Source: Methanobrevibacter thaueri (lineage in GTDB: Archaea; Methanobacteriota; Methanobacteria; Methanobacteriales; Methanobacteriaceae). Taken from it: DNA of 64,000 nt. How positions within the stretch are numbered: the stretch's first letter is position 1; each line of letters begins with the position of its first letter. The notes under the pieces are model-generated. The model was not told the origin of the DNA and made no database searches. It saw only the letters and a list, made by a program, of their open reading frames with translations. Positions 9,559-18,200 of the stretch are shown one piece after another. The translations under genes and the position numbers were made by a program. Where the stretch lies: NCBI RefSeq assembly GCF_003111625.1, contig NZ_MZGS01000016.1:164586-228585 (forward strand), written 5' to 3'.

Positions 9559-10116
9559 ATGATATCCCTTAGAAAAATAAACACATTACTGATTATCGTC
9601 ATTGCGGTGATGCTTTTAACCCATGCATTGCTATCCCTATTGTATTTGTACGGCGCCATAAGCTATTCCCCTGATTTTCAAATAACAGGAAGGCACCTGT
9701 TTTATCCTGTGGTTGCCCATATAATCATAAGCATGTACCTTTACTTCAAGGACAAGTCCAGAGGCGTGAACAGGTATCCTAAGTTGAACTCCGACACAAG
9801 GCAGCAGATGATTTCAGGAATCATGATAGTGATTTTCGCAAGCCTGCACATATTGGGATACTCATTCAATCCGCTGGGCGAGCCAAGCACTTTCAATATT
9901 AGCCTATATCATTTTATAGTGGACACCATGCTGTTTGTTTCAATAGCTCTGCATCTGAGGGTTTCAATTCCTAAATTCATGATATCCTTCGGATTTCTTG
10001 AGGAAAAGGATGCACATCTGAATTTTAAACGAAAGGTGAATTGGGCAGTTGCAATCATTTTGATTATTCTGATTCTCGGTGAGGTGGTGTATTACGTTGG
10101 AGGTGCACTATGGTAG
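9559..10116 (+). CDS. Five-helix membrane anchor, fumarate reductase/succinate dehydrogenase cytochrome b-like
   Basis: The 185 residues contain five predicted membrane helices (about 10-33, 44-64, 84-104, 115-140, 160-181). Histidines lie within helices 1 to 4: H22, H54 (and H46), H97, H118 and H132, a layout like the haem-ligating histidines of SdhC/FrdC anchors. The gene overlaps the flavoprotein gene by seven bases and is followed by the iron-sulfur subunit, the usual composition of a membrane-bound complex II. Sequence similarity to known SdhC/FrdC is too weak to assert by eye. Haem or quinone binding is inference and would be unusual, because Methanobacteriales are described as lacking cytochromes. 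No clear ribosome site precedes the ATG. Confidence 0.65.
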   Translation: MISLRKINTLLIIVIAVMLLTHALLSLLYLYGAISYSPDFQITGRHLFYPVVAHIIISMYLYFKDKSRGVNRYPKLNSDTRQQMISGIMIVIFASLHILGYSFNPLGEPSTFNISLYHFIVDTMLFVSIALHLRVSIPKFMISFGFLEEKDAHLNFKRKVNWAVAIILIILILGEVVYYVGGALW

Positions 10117-11696
10117 AAATCATCGTTGTTGGAGCGGGCCTTGCAGGATTGGCCGCATCAATAAGGGCATGTGACAATGGAGCAAATGTTTCAATGATAT
10201 CCCCTGATTATTCCGAACGCTCACAGTCTGTAATGGCTATGGGCGGAATAAATGCAGCATTGAATACAAAAGGGGAGGACGACTCGCCAAGCCAGCATTT
10301 CACAGATACCATGAATGGAGGATGTGAAATAAATAACGAAAAGGCCGTGAAAAGGCTGACGGATGACGCTCCTCAAATCATCAATTGGCTTGAAAGGATG
10401 GGAACAAGCTTTTCCCGTGACGCCAACGGAAATGTCGACATGAGAAACTTCGGAGGCCAAAAGAAAAAACGAACGGTCTATGCCGAATCCAAAACTGGCA
10501 AGCAGATTGTCTCAGCCCTAGTAAGCGCATGCCGCAAAAGAGAATCCAAAGGCAAAATCAAGCGTTTTGTAGGGTACAGATTCCTGTCATTGATTTTTAC
10601 CGATGAGGACGAATGCTGCGGCGTTAACTGCATACATGAGGACACAGAGGAAATCAAATCATTCATTGGCGATGCCGTTATCATAGCTACCGGAGGATAC
10701 AATTCAGTCTTTGGAAAGATACTCGGATCCACACAGAACGACGGATTCACCACCGCAAAACTCTTCACACAGGGAGTCAGGCTGGCGAACCTTGAAATGG
10801 TCCAGTATCACCCGACATCAGTCAACACCCCTCAAAAGAGAATGCTGATAACTGAAGCTGCACGTGGCGAAGGGGGAAGGCTGTTTGTAATGAAAGACGG
10901 CAAGCCATGGTATTTCATGAAGGACTTCTATCCGGAGCTTGCAGACCTGATGCCGAGGGATGTCGTTTCAAGAAGCATATTTAAAGTCTCAGACGGCGGC
11001 AAAAAGGACGTTTTCCTTGACCTGACCCCTTTGGATGAGCATACAGTCAAGGTCAAGCTGGATGAGGTGTATGAAATCTGTCAGAGCTATCTGAACATTA
11101 ATCCTATGGAAACTCCTATTCCGATATTTCCTGCAGTCCATTACTTCATGGGAGGAATCCAGACCGATGAAAACCATAAGACAAACATAAAGGGACTATA
11201 TGCAGCGGGAGAATGCTCATGCCAGTATCACGGCGCAAACAGGCTGGGCGGAAATTCCCTGTTGGGAGCTGTCCATGGAGGATGGATTTCCGCAGAGAAT
11301 GCCGTTTTGGAAAAGCCAACAGGAAATGTCCTCAATAATATCAACGATGAGTTGGAATCATTCAAATCCCATAATCCAAAGGACAAGCCATTATCTGACA
11401 CATTAAGCGAAATTTCACAAATCATGAATGAGGCAATGGGAATCTACAGGAATGAGGACGGCTTGAGGGCCGCACTGGACAGGCTGGAGAATCTGGATAC
11501 AGAGGTAAATGCAAAATATTATGATTATCTTAAAGTCAAACTGCTTGTTGTGCTTTCAAAGGCCAGCATCTTATCGGCACTGGCCAGAAAGGAATCAAGG
11601 GGAGCCCATCAGAGGCTTGATTATCCCGAAAGCGACGACAACTATAAAAAATCAATCTGCGCAATGTATGAGGATGGGGAGATAGTGATCAAATGA
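10110..11696 (+). CDS. Fumarate reductase/succinate dehydrogenase flavoprotein subunit
   Basis: The 528-residue protein has the FAD-binding N-terminus VVGAGLAGLAASIRA and the full active-site set: HPTS near 234, TEAARGEGGRLF near 250, MPRDVVSRSI, VHYFMGGI near 344, GLYAAGECSCQYHGANRLGG near 365-380, and RKESRGAH near the end. Catalysis of fumarate/succinate interconversion is therefore well supported. The His that binds FAD covalently in most complex II enzymes is Gln here (Q39 in SQSVMAMGG), suggesting noncovalent FAD. The start overlaps the anchor gene (ATG inside its last codons) and the end overlaps the iron-sulfur gene by four bases, so the three are translationally coupled. Direction of the reaction in the cell is probably fumarate reduction (inference). 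Confidence 0.9.
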   Translation: MVEIIVVGAGLAGLAASIRACDNGANVSMISPDYSERSQSVMAMGGINAALNTKGEDDSPSQHFTDTMNGGCEINNEKAVKRLTDDAPQIINWLERMGTSFSRDANGNVDMRNFGGQKKKRTVYAESKTGKQIVSALVSACRKRESKGKIKRFVGYRFLSLIFTDEDECCGVNCIHEDTEEIKSFIGDAVIIATGGYNSVFGKILGSTQNDGFTTAKLFTQGVRLANLEMVQYHPTSVNTPQKRMLITEAARGEGGRLFVMKDGKPWYFMKDFYPELADLMPRDVVSRSIFKVSDGGKKDVFLDLTPLDEHTVKVKLDEVYEICQSYLNINPMETPIPIFPAVHYFMGGIQTDENHKTNIKGLYAAGECSCQYHGANRLGGNSLLGAVHGGWISAENAVLEKPTGNVLNNINDELESFKSHNPKDKPLSDTLSEISQIMNEAMGIYRNEDGLRAALDRLENLDTEVNAKYYDYLKVKLLVVLSKASILSALARKESRGAHQRLDYPESDDNYKKSICAMYEDGEIVIK

Positions 11697-12361
11697 AGGT
11701 AATGATTAAAATTGACGGAGAGCTTCAGACATTCGACTACGACGGCGACATAAACATATCCGTCATCACCCTGCTTGAAAGGTGGGGCCGTCCAATCGAA
11801 TATTCCTGCAGCTGCCTTCAGGGAATCTGCGGTGCATGTGCAATGGTCATCAATTCAGAGCCTAAACTCGCATGCAAAACATTTCTAAATGAGGAAAAGA
11901 CAGTCATTGAAAACAGCGAGATTACCATCGAGCCCCTTTCCAAGTTTCCGCTAATCAAAGACTTGAAAGTCGACAGGTCAATCCTTTTTGATGCGATGGA
12001 GGACTGCGAGCTATGGCTGGAAAGCGATTCAACATACCATCCGAAGGATTTGGATTTTGAATATGAAATGTCATTGTGCCTGATGTGCGGATGCTGCACA
12101 GAGGTTTGTCCAAATTACAAACTGGGAGATTTCGTAGGGGCCCCGGTTGCGGTTTCTGCATCCAAACTGGTCAATCAGGAAAGTGACAAGGATCACTTGA
12201 AAAGCCTGAAAAAGAACTATAAAAAAAGGTTTTTCTCACATTGCGTCAAGTCGACTTCCTGTGAGGACGTCTGTCCGATGGGAATACCAACCCAAAGGGC
12301 GATTTCAAAAATGAACAGGAAATCCGTATGGAGAATTTGGCAATTGTTGAATCGTGATTAA
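11693..12361 (+). CDS. Fumarate reductase/succinate dehydrogenase iron-sulfur subunit
   Basis: The 222 residues hold all three cluster motifs of SdhB/FrdB: [2Fe-2S] ligands C39/C41, C46, C49 and C61 (CSCLQGICGAC), [4Fe-4S] ligands C129, C132, C135 and C139 (CLMCGCCTEVCP), and [3Fe-4S]-type ligands C184, C190 and C194 (HCVKSTSCEDVCP). The protein ends soon after and has no cysteine-rich CCG domains. It is therefore of the membrane-complex type and not the longer TfrB of the CoM/CoB-dependent thiol:fumarate reductase known from Methanobacteriales. It overlaps the flavoprotein gene by four bases. A hairpin (12374-12394) ends the transcript. Confidence 0.9.
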   Translation: MKVMIKIDGELQTFDYDGDINISVITLLERWGRPIEYSCSCLQGICGACAMVINSEPKLACKTFLNEEKTVIENSEITIEPLSKFPLIKDLKVDRSILFDAMEDCELWLESDSTYHPKDLDFEYEMSLCLMCGCCTEVCPNYKLGDFVGAPVAVSASKLVNQESDKDHLKSLKKNYKKRFFSHCVKSTSCEDVCPMGIPTQRAISKMNRKSVWRIWQLLNRD

Positions 12362-12373
12362 AAAAAATAGTTA

Positions 12374-12394
12374 AACAGCATTTGAAATGCTGTT
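12374..12394. terminator. Bidirectional hairpin between convergent genes
   Basis: AACAGCATT (12374-12382) and AATGCTGTT (12386-12394) form a perfect 9-bp stem with a three-base loop. It lies 12 bases after the iron-sulfur subunit stop and overlaps the stop codon of the convergent secreted-protein gene, so it can serve both strands; an A-tract precedes it on the plus strand (a T-tract on the minus strand). Confidence 0.55.
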
Positions 12395-12818
12395 AGGAAG
12401 CCTTATCAATCTTTATTGGCTTGAACTTGTTTACATCGTTGAACTCCTCGAGATATTTGAGACAGTCTTTGGTTTTGCTTTTGTCGTCATCATCAAATGA
12501 AGAGTCAATGATATACTGGTCACCATCTATTTTGATAATCTCCAAGGCGCCTGCTTTTTCCTTGAATGTGTCCACATATTCAGCATATGTGCCGTTAATG
12601 ATTTTCACTTGACGGTCATCGCTATTCTCGAAATAGTCATCATGATCGATGAATGCACTGTAGCTGTGCATATCCATTTCAAAATCCCCCTTGGTAAATG
12701 TTACGGGATTCCTTTCAAAGCCGATAGGCGCATTATGGTCGGTTATGATATCCGCTGAGACAGCACCCATGAAAAATATCAGAAATATCAATGATACGAA
12801 GATGATTTTAAATTTCAT
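12393..12818 (-). CDS. Small secreted protein, unknown function
   Basis: The 141-residue protein starts with a clear signal peptide (MKFKIIFVSLIFLIFF, cleavage expected after AVSA near residue 22). The mature part is acidic and hydrophilic with an Asp run (SSFDDDDKSK) and no family I recognise. The start is supported by GAGGTG a few bases upstream on the minus strand. It lies 30 bases downstream of the small LPGLGQ membrane protein on the same strand, so they may be co-transcribed. There is no membrane anchor after the signal, so it is probably released or held loosely at the cell wall. Confidence 0.65.
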   Translation of the reverse strand: MKFKIIFVSLIFLIFFMGAVSADIITDHNAPIGFERNPVTFTKGDFEMDMHSYSAFIDHDDYFENSDDRQVKIINGTYAEYVDTFKEKAGALEIIKIDGDQYIIDSSFDDDDKSKTKDCLKYLEEFNDVNKFKPIKIDKAS

Positions 12819-12847
12819 GGTTTCACCTCATAATTGAAAAGTTTTAG

Positions 12848-13072
12848 TTATCCCTGAGCCAATTTGTAGGCCTCATAAGCCACGGCCAGGGAATAGACTG
12901 TATCCACCACAAGAGATATAATCAGATAGATTCCATCTGAAAAATAACCTATGGAATAGAATACTGCAGTAACTATAAGGAACATTATTCCTCTTGGTAT
13001 GGCTCCCGCATAGATCTGCCCCAATCCCGGAAGCAGAAATGAAGCTATTGCCGCAATAATTGGATTTGCCAT
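12848..13072 (-). CDS. Small membrane protein with LPGLGQ motif, TM2-like (paralogue 2 of 3)
   Basis: The 74 residues (MANPIIAAIASFLLPGLGQ...) show two to three hydrophobic segments with the same LPGLGQ turn and basic linker as the paralogues at 3957 and 13228. I set the start at ATG 13072 because GAGGAGG lies directly upstream; the longer frame from TTG 13087 would translate the ribosome site itself. The gene is divergent from paralogue 3, sharing a 155-base AT-rich intergenic region that must contain both promoters. Function unknown. Confidence 0.75.
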   Translation of the reverse strand: MANPIIAAIASFLLPGLGQIYAGAIPRGIMFLIVTAVFYSIGYFSDGIYLIISLVVDTVYSLAVAYEAYKLAQG

Positions 13073-13227
13073 TTTTTTCCTCCTCAAAAATTTTTCAAAT
13101 ATATTTCTGTAAAAAATATTTTATATATTTATCACCCATATTTCAACGGAAAATGGAATGTTTTTTGCACAAAGTATAAATTTAGGTATAACTAAATATT
13201 ATATAAAAACATATTGAGGTGATTAAT

Positions 13228-13449
13228 TTGGTAGATAGCGATGCAGTAACCAATGGAATTTTTTCATTTTTCATTCCTGGATTAGGTCAGGCAATTGAAG
13301 GATATAAAGTCAGAGGAGTTATTCTGTTCATAATTGCTGTTGCAATATCCGCAACATTCATCTATTTCCACTTGAATCAAACAATGCATTATATTGTATC
13401 TATAGTCTACGGCCTTATTGCAGGATATGACGCATATAGATTATATTAA
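13228..13449 (+). CDS. Small membrane protein with IPGLGQ motif, TM2-like (paralogue 3 of 3)
   Basis: The 73 residues contain FSFFIPGLGQAIEG, a basic KVRG turn and a C-terminal YDAYRLY like the YDAYLMAK of paralogue 1. The start is taken as TTG 13228 because the ribosome site GAGGTGA is at 13216-13222; the GTG at 13219 is part of that site. Divergent from paralogue 2. A strong stem plus nine T bases directly follows the stop, so the gene is a single transcription unit. Function unknown. Confidence 0.75.
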   Translation: MVDSDAVTNGIFSFFIPGLGQAIEGYKVRGVILFIIAVAISATFIYFHLNQTMHYIVSIVYGLIAGYDAYRLY

Positions 13450-13450
13450 T

Positions 13451-13481
13451 TTGAGTATTCAATACTCAAAACTTTTTTTTT
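13451..13481 (+). terminator. Stem-loop with T-run after the small membrane gene
   Basis: TTGAGTATT (13451-13459) pairs perfectly with AATACTCAA (13461-13469), and AACTTTTTTTTT follows, starting two bases after the TAA stop. This is the clearest hairpin-plus-T-run terminator in the window. Confidence 0.7.
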
Positions 13482-13582
13482 GATCAAACATAACCTACAA
13501 AATGAAGAAAAATCACACAATTTTTTGAAATATCCAAAATCAAGGTAAAAAAATTTTTACTTGATGAAACATAATTAACAAT

Positions 13583-14176
13583 ATGAACTTAATTGACAAA
13601 GAATTTTTAAATAGAAATAAAAAATTGCTATTAATAGCATTCATAATTGTATTCGGATCATTAATCGTAGGGAGCATTGTGGGATATTTTGAAGCTGGAG
13701 ACAGCTACGGCGAGATGAGTGAAATGATTGCATTTAGCCATGAACACAATATCAAAACAAATATGAGCATTAGCGAAAATGCCACAAGCGCTTCTGAATA
13801 TTTTGTCCATAATTTCATGGTAGACATCATTACAATGATTGGAGGAATATTATTTTCAATATTCTCTGTTTGGAATGTATTGTCAAGCAGTTTCATTGCA
13901 GGCCATTATATAGGACAGGACTTTGTATTCGGCCTTGTTTCAACACTTCCACATGGAATTATTGAGTATATTGCCACAGTATTTGCCTTAACCATAGCGT
14001 TCATCATAACACGCAGAGAAATAAACATCATCAAAACCAGAAGCTTTGACGGTATAAAAACCGATTTGAAAGACATAGTGATTCTATTGGTATTGGACAT
14101 AATATTTCTGGCAATTGCCGCTTTCATAGAGGCTCATGTTACTCCAGGGATAGTCTCATCAGTGTTTGGAATTTAA
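13583..14176 (+). CDS. SpoIIM/DUF95-family membrane protein
   Basis: The 197-residue protein has four to five membrane helices and the SpoIIM signature: SVWNVLSSSFIAGHYIG, then STLPHGIIEYIATVFAL (the PHGI-E motif) and AAFIEAHVTP near the C-terminus. The family is named after a Bacillus sporulation protein but is widespread in non-sporulating archaea, where its role is not known; a helper for protein or wall processing at the membrane has been suggested by context elsewhere. The ATG at 13583 lacks a good ribosome site. The stop codon lies inside the start of a hairpin repeat found twice more at 22.5-22.7 kb. Confidence 0.75.
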   Translation: MNLIDKEFLNRNKKLLLIAFIIVFGSLIVGSIVGYFEAGDSYGEMSEMIAFSHEHNIKTNMSISENATSASEYFVHNFMVDIITMIGGILFSIFSVWNVLSSSFIAGHYIGQDFVFGLVSTLPHGIIEYIATVFALTIAFIITRREINIIKTRSFDGIKTDLKDIVILLVLDIIFLAIAAFIEAHVTPGIVSSVFGI

Positions 14177-14226
14177 CTTTATTGTGCAAGAATTCTCCGG
14201 CTTCTACAAGCCGGAGAGGTTCAAGA
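14171..14226 (+). repeat. Hairpin repeat, copy 1 (IS200/IS605-end-like)
   Basis: A perfect 9-bp GC-rich stem (14195-14203 with 14208-14216, loop CTAC) is flanked by conserved GTGCAAGAATT on the left and AGGTTCAAGAT on the right. The 33 bases 14171-14203 are identical to the reverse complement of 22687-22719, and the right flank matches the copy at 22459-22500. Conserved flanks outside the stem point to a mobile or RNA element and not only a terminator. Confidence 0.6.
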
Positions 14227-14498
14227 TAAGGATTCCGCCCTGATGAAATGACTTTGCAATTAGATTAATGGAAAAAATTGAAAGAAATTTCAATCAACTA
14301 ACTTTTTGACAGATCAATTTCTTACATATTAATCAGTTACAAATCATTTTGCAAATAAACATTACATGTATTTTCCTAAGTTTATCTGAATATCTTTTTA
14401 CATCTTTTTTTATTATATGAATAGTTAATTAGGGCAAAGCTTAAATAGTAACATTCTTGATACAATAATATAAAGCTATCATAACGGAGGTGAAAAAT
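14177..14498. other. Intergenic region: hairpin repeat and histone promoter
   Basis: Holds the hairpin repeat at its left end, then about 200 bases of AT-rich DNA without a gene. The right end carries a TATA-like CTTAAATAG near 14440-14448 and the strong ribosome site GGAGGTG (14486-14492) of the histone gene. Confidence 0.6.
14438..14492 (+). promoter_or_regulatory. Histone gene promoter and ribosome site
   Basis: A TATA-like CTTAAATAG at about 14440-14448 is preceded by GGCAAAG (possible BRE) and lies about 55 bases before the ATG at 14499. GGAGGTG at 14486-14492 is six bases from that ATG and decides the start. Confidence 0.5.
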
Positions 14499-14822
14499 AT
14501 GGCAATTCCTAAGGCTCCTGTTAAAAGGATTATTCAAAATGCTGGTGCTGAAAGAGTAAGTTCTGATGCAGTAGACGCATTAGCTGAATACTTAGAAGAA
14601 TACGCAGAAGAAGTATCTAAAGATGCAGTTACATATGCAAAATATGCAAAAAGAAAAACTGTAAAAGAAGAAGACGTTTCTTTAGCAGTTAACAGTTCAA
14701 AATCTTCTGAATCTCCTGAAGAGGGCAAACATAATATTGTAGATGTGATTAAAGGAGTATTTGATGCCGTTTCAGAAGGACAAGGCATTGAAGACGTCAT
14801 TAAATCATTTATGAAAAAATAA
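14499..14822 (+). CDS. Archaeal histone with C-terminal extension
   Basis: The 107-residue protein begins MAIPKAPVKRIIQNAGAERV and residues 1-68 align without gaps to HMf-type histones: R10, G16, R19, R52, K53, T54 and D59 are kept, so DNA wrapping contacts look intact. At positions 46 and 49, where HMfB has Leu and His in the dimer-dimer interface, this protein has Tyr. A tail of about 40 residues follows the histone fold (linker SSESPEEGKHN, then a predicted amphipathic helix around VDVIKGVFDAV and a second, IEDVIKSF). Standard archaeal histones end near residue 68. The start is ATG 14499; the GTG at 14490 lies in the ribosome site. Strong promoter and Shine-Dalgarno suggest high expression. 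Confidence 0.92.
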   Translation: MAIPKAPVKRIIQNAGAERVSSDAVDALAEYLEEYAEEVSKDAVTYAKYAKRKTVKEEDVSLAVNSSKSSESPEEGKHNIVDVIKGVFDAVSEGQGIEDVIKSFMKK

Positions 14823-15295
14823 TGACAAGCCAATATGATGATTTTACACGAAATATTAAAACTATACTGATTTAATTTTAAATCATATAGTTTTTATTTC
14901 AAATTTTTTTTATTTTTTTATACTGGAATTGGAAAATATCAATGAAATGTTAAAGTTAATGTACATAAAAAGATATATTTATTAAACTGTACAATAATTT
15001 TTAAATTTTATAGATTTTAAAAATTTTTTATTAAATATTTTTTTCAATTCAATAATTTTATAAGGTATTACCTATAGATTTGGTCTTTTCTAATAAATTT
15101 TTTAATATAATTCCTCAAATTTAAAATCTAAAAATTTTTTCTGAATATTTTTGATAATTTTTAAATAATTTATCAAATTTATAGTAATTTGATTAAATTT
15201 TTTAGTAATAAATTAAATTATATTTAAAAAAAATGAAAATATATAAATATAATACATTATATAGTATATCTCATGTATACAATTAGAGGTGAATT
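14823..15295. other. Extremely AT-rich intergenic region
   Basis: No gene or clear hairpin is visible in this roughly 470-base stretch of nearly pure A/T. The end contains a TATA-like AAATATATAAATATAA (about 15236-15251) and the ribosome site AGAGGTGA directly before the start at 15296, so the proximal part is the promoter of the SAP-domain gene. Confidence 0.5.
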
Positions 15296-18200
15296 ATGAC
15301 TAAAAAAGATAAAACTTCAAAAGTCGATGAAAAACAAACTAATAAAGCATTAACCGCTGAAGAAGTATCTGAAAAATACACCGTTCCAGAATTAAAATCC
15401 ATTTTAAAAGAAAACGGTTTGAAAGTTTCAGGCAAAAAAGAGGACCTCGTTGAAAGAGTTTTACCTATCTTAAATGAAGATTCAAGTGAAACATCTACCG
15501 TCCAAGTTGATGACTTGACCTCTCAAGAAAATGATGACTTATTAAGTCCTGCACTAAGTATGTTTGGAATAGATTATGAGGAATTACCTGTTAAAGACAA
15601 AACCATTATGGGAGATAATACTACATTAAAGATTTACGGATTTACTCAAAATGGTTTAAGCATGTCCGATTTTACTATGTCAATGGTAGCTTCTCCAGAC
15701 ATTGATTTGAAAATGAATCTTCCTGAAGTTTCCTATAGTAACTTTGAAGACACCATCTTTACATTCAAAGATCTTGATTTATCTATTTTGATTAAAACAG
15801 ATTCACAAAGCCTTGAGTTTTCAGCGATTATGGATAGTTTAGATATAATAACTGAATCTTATTATGTTAATTTAAAAGGCCTTAATTTGGGCTTCAAATC
15901 CTTACCTGATAACAGCATATGTTTAGATATTGATATAGACAGCTTCATATATCCTGATATTGATGGCACATATATTAACTTCGAGAATCTCAGTCTTAAC
16001 ATATCAATCGGATTGGATGGAGAAATTCTCGGCATAACAACAAATTTACCTAAATTAAATCTTTTAAACAAAAACTATAGGGTAGACCTATCTGATTTAA
16101 ATCTAAATATCACACTGCCTGATTTAGAATTATCAAATCTTGACTTATCCATATTAATGTCAGATTTCCGTTACACAAACTTTGATGACGTTCATGTAAA
16201 TATGGATAATGTAAATGTATCAATTGAACCTATAATATCAGATAAGGTAACCGTAATTACCCGTATGGATGCTTTGGATGCAGCGGGCCTAAATTCATTC
16301 GATGAATTGTTCCCAATGTTAGATATTAATGAAGTGAACTTTAAAACTCCTACCAATGATTTGGAATCCCCCGTTACCATAACATCCCTTATGCCACTTT
16401 TAGATATTTCCAAACTAGGTATGTCCACAATTGCCACTCTTTTAAGTTCAGGATTTGACCTTGACACTTACATGAGCAATCTGCCAGGCCAATTTACTGG
16501 CCCTTCATACGGAGGCGCTTTTGATGACCCTAATGCAGAGGCCTCAGGCTTTGACTTAGTCGGCATGTTTGAAAAATGTGATTATTCAGGTTTAGATGCA
16601 ATTAAGTTTAATTTAACCGGATTGCTTGATTCTGCAGATATTGATTTATCTGACTTCGGCATTGATGCATCAGACTATGACTTCTCTAACATTAGCTTGT
16701 CCGAACTTATTGATGGATTAAAAGATTCTGAATTTGTCATGACCGCTATGGGCATACTCGGAAAATTATCCACCATTGACTTTGAAAATCTTGATTTCAA
16801 TGGTTTAATAAGTGATTTTGATGCAGAAAGCTTTGACATATCCAGTCTATTAGAAAGCCTTAACATATCTAGCTCTGATCTTGCCACTCTTATAGATACA
16901 TTCAGTAATTTTGGTGACGTATTTAAAAACCTCGATTTATCATGTTTAGGAGCAATCGAACTCAATTTAACAGGATTACTTGATTCACTAGGAATTGACT
17001 TATCTGACTTCGGCATTGACACATCAGGATATGACCTATCTGCAATCAGCCTCGCAGAACTCATAGGTCTCTTAAGCAATCTTGAAATTGACATGAACAC
17101 TATCACAACCCTGTTAAAATTATTCGGTATTGAATTAGATGGCATTGATTTGGATGGATTAATAAGCAGCTTTGATGCAGAAAACTTTGATATATCCAGC
17201 TTATTAGAAAGCCTTAACTTATCCAGTTCCGATCTCGCCGATATCATAGAAATGTTCACCAATTCAGACATCGACTTTGCAGGCATGATGGAAAACCTCG
17301 ATTTATCCTGTTTAGGCGCAATCGAACTCAACTTAACCGGATTAATTATTTCACTAGGAATTGACATATCTGAGCTTGGCATTGACCTATCAGACTATGA
17401 CCTATCCGCAATCAGCCTCGCAGAACTCATAGGTCTCTTAAGCAATCTTGAAATTGACATGAACCTAATTACATCCCTGTTAAGATTATTAGGCATTGAA
17501 TTGGACGACCTTGATTTCGATGGCTTAATAAACAGTTTTGATGAAGAAAACTTTGACATGTCCAGCTTATTAGGTAGCCTTAACTTAACTGACTCCGATA
17601 TTGATGCTATGGTAGACATGTTCACCAAATCAGACATTGACTTTGAGGCTATATTTAAAAACTGCGATTATTCAACTTTAGACGGCATGGTGCTCGATTT
17701 AACCGGAGTAGCTGAATCACTAGAGATTGACGTTTCTGAATTTGACGTTGACTTATCTGCAATCACCATCGCAGAACTTGCAGGTATCTTAAGCGATCCT
17801 GATTTCGACATGACCGCTATTACATCCAAGTTTGACGCATCCACCTTAGGCAATCTTAAATTGGATGGCCTAGTAAGCAGCTTTGATGAAGAAAACTTTG
17901 ACATTTCCGGTCTATTAGAAAGCCTTAACCTATCTGGTGTAGACATGTCCGCTATGGTAGACATGTTCAGCAACTCAGACATCGACTTTGCAGGCATATT
18001 TGAAAACATCGATTTATCCTGTTTAGGCGCAATCGAACTCAATTTAGGTGGATTAATCGTTTCACTAGGAATTGACATAACTGACCTCGGCATTGACCTG
18101 TCAGACTACGACTTAACCGCAATCAGCCTCGCAGAACTCATAGGTATCTTTAGCAATCTTGAAATTGACATGAACCTCATTGCAGCCGTATTAAAATTAT

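Noticed and set aside
13219..13221. GTG as start of the small membrane protein
   Set aside because: It is part of the GAGGTGA ribosome site; TTG 13228 has proper spacing.
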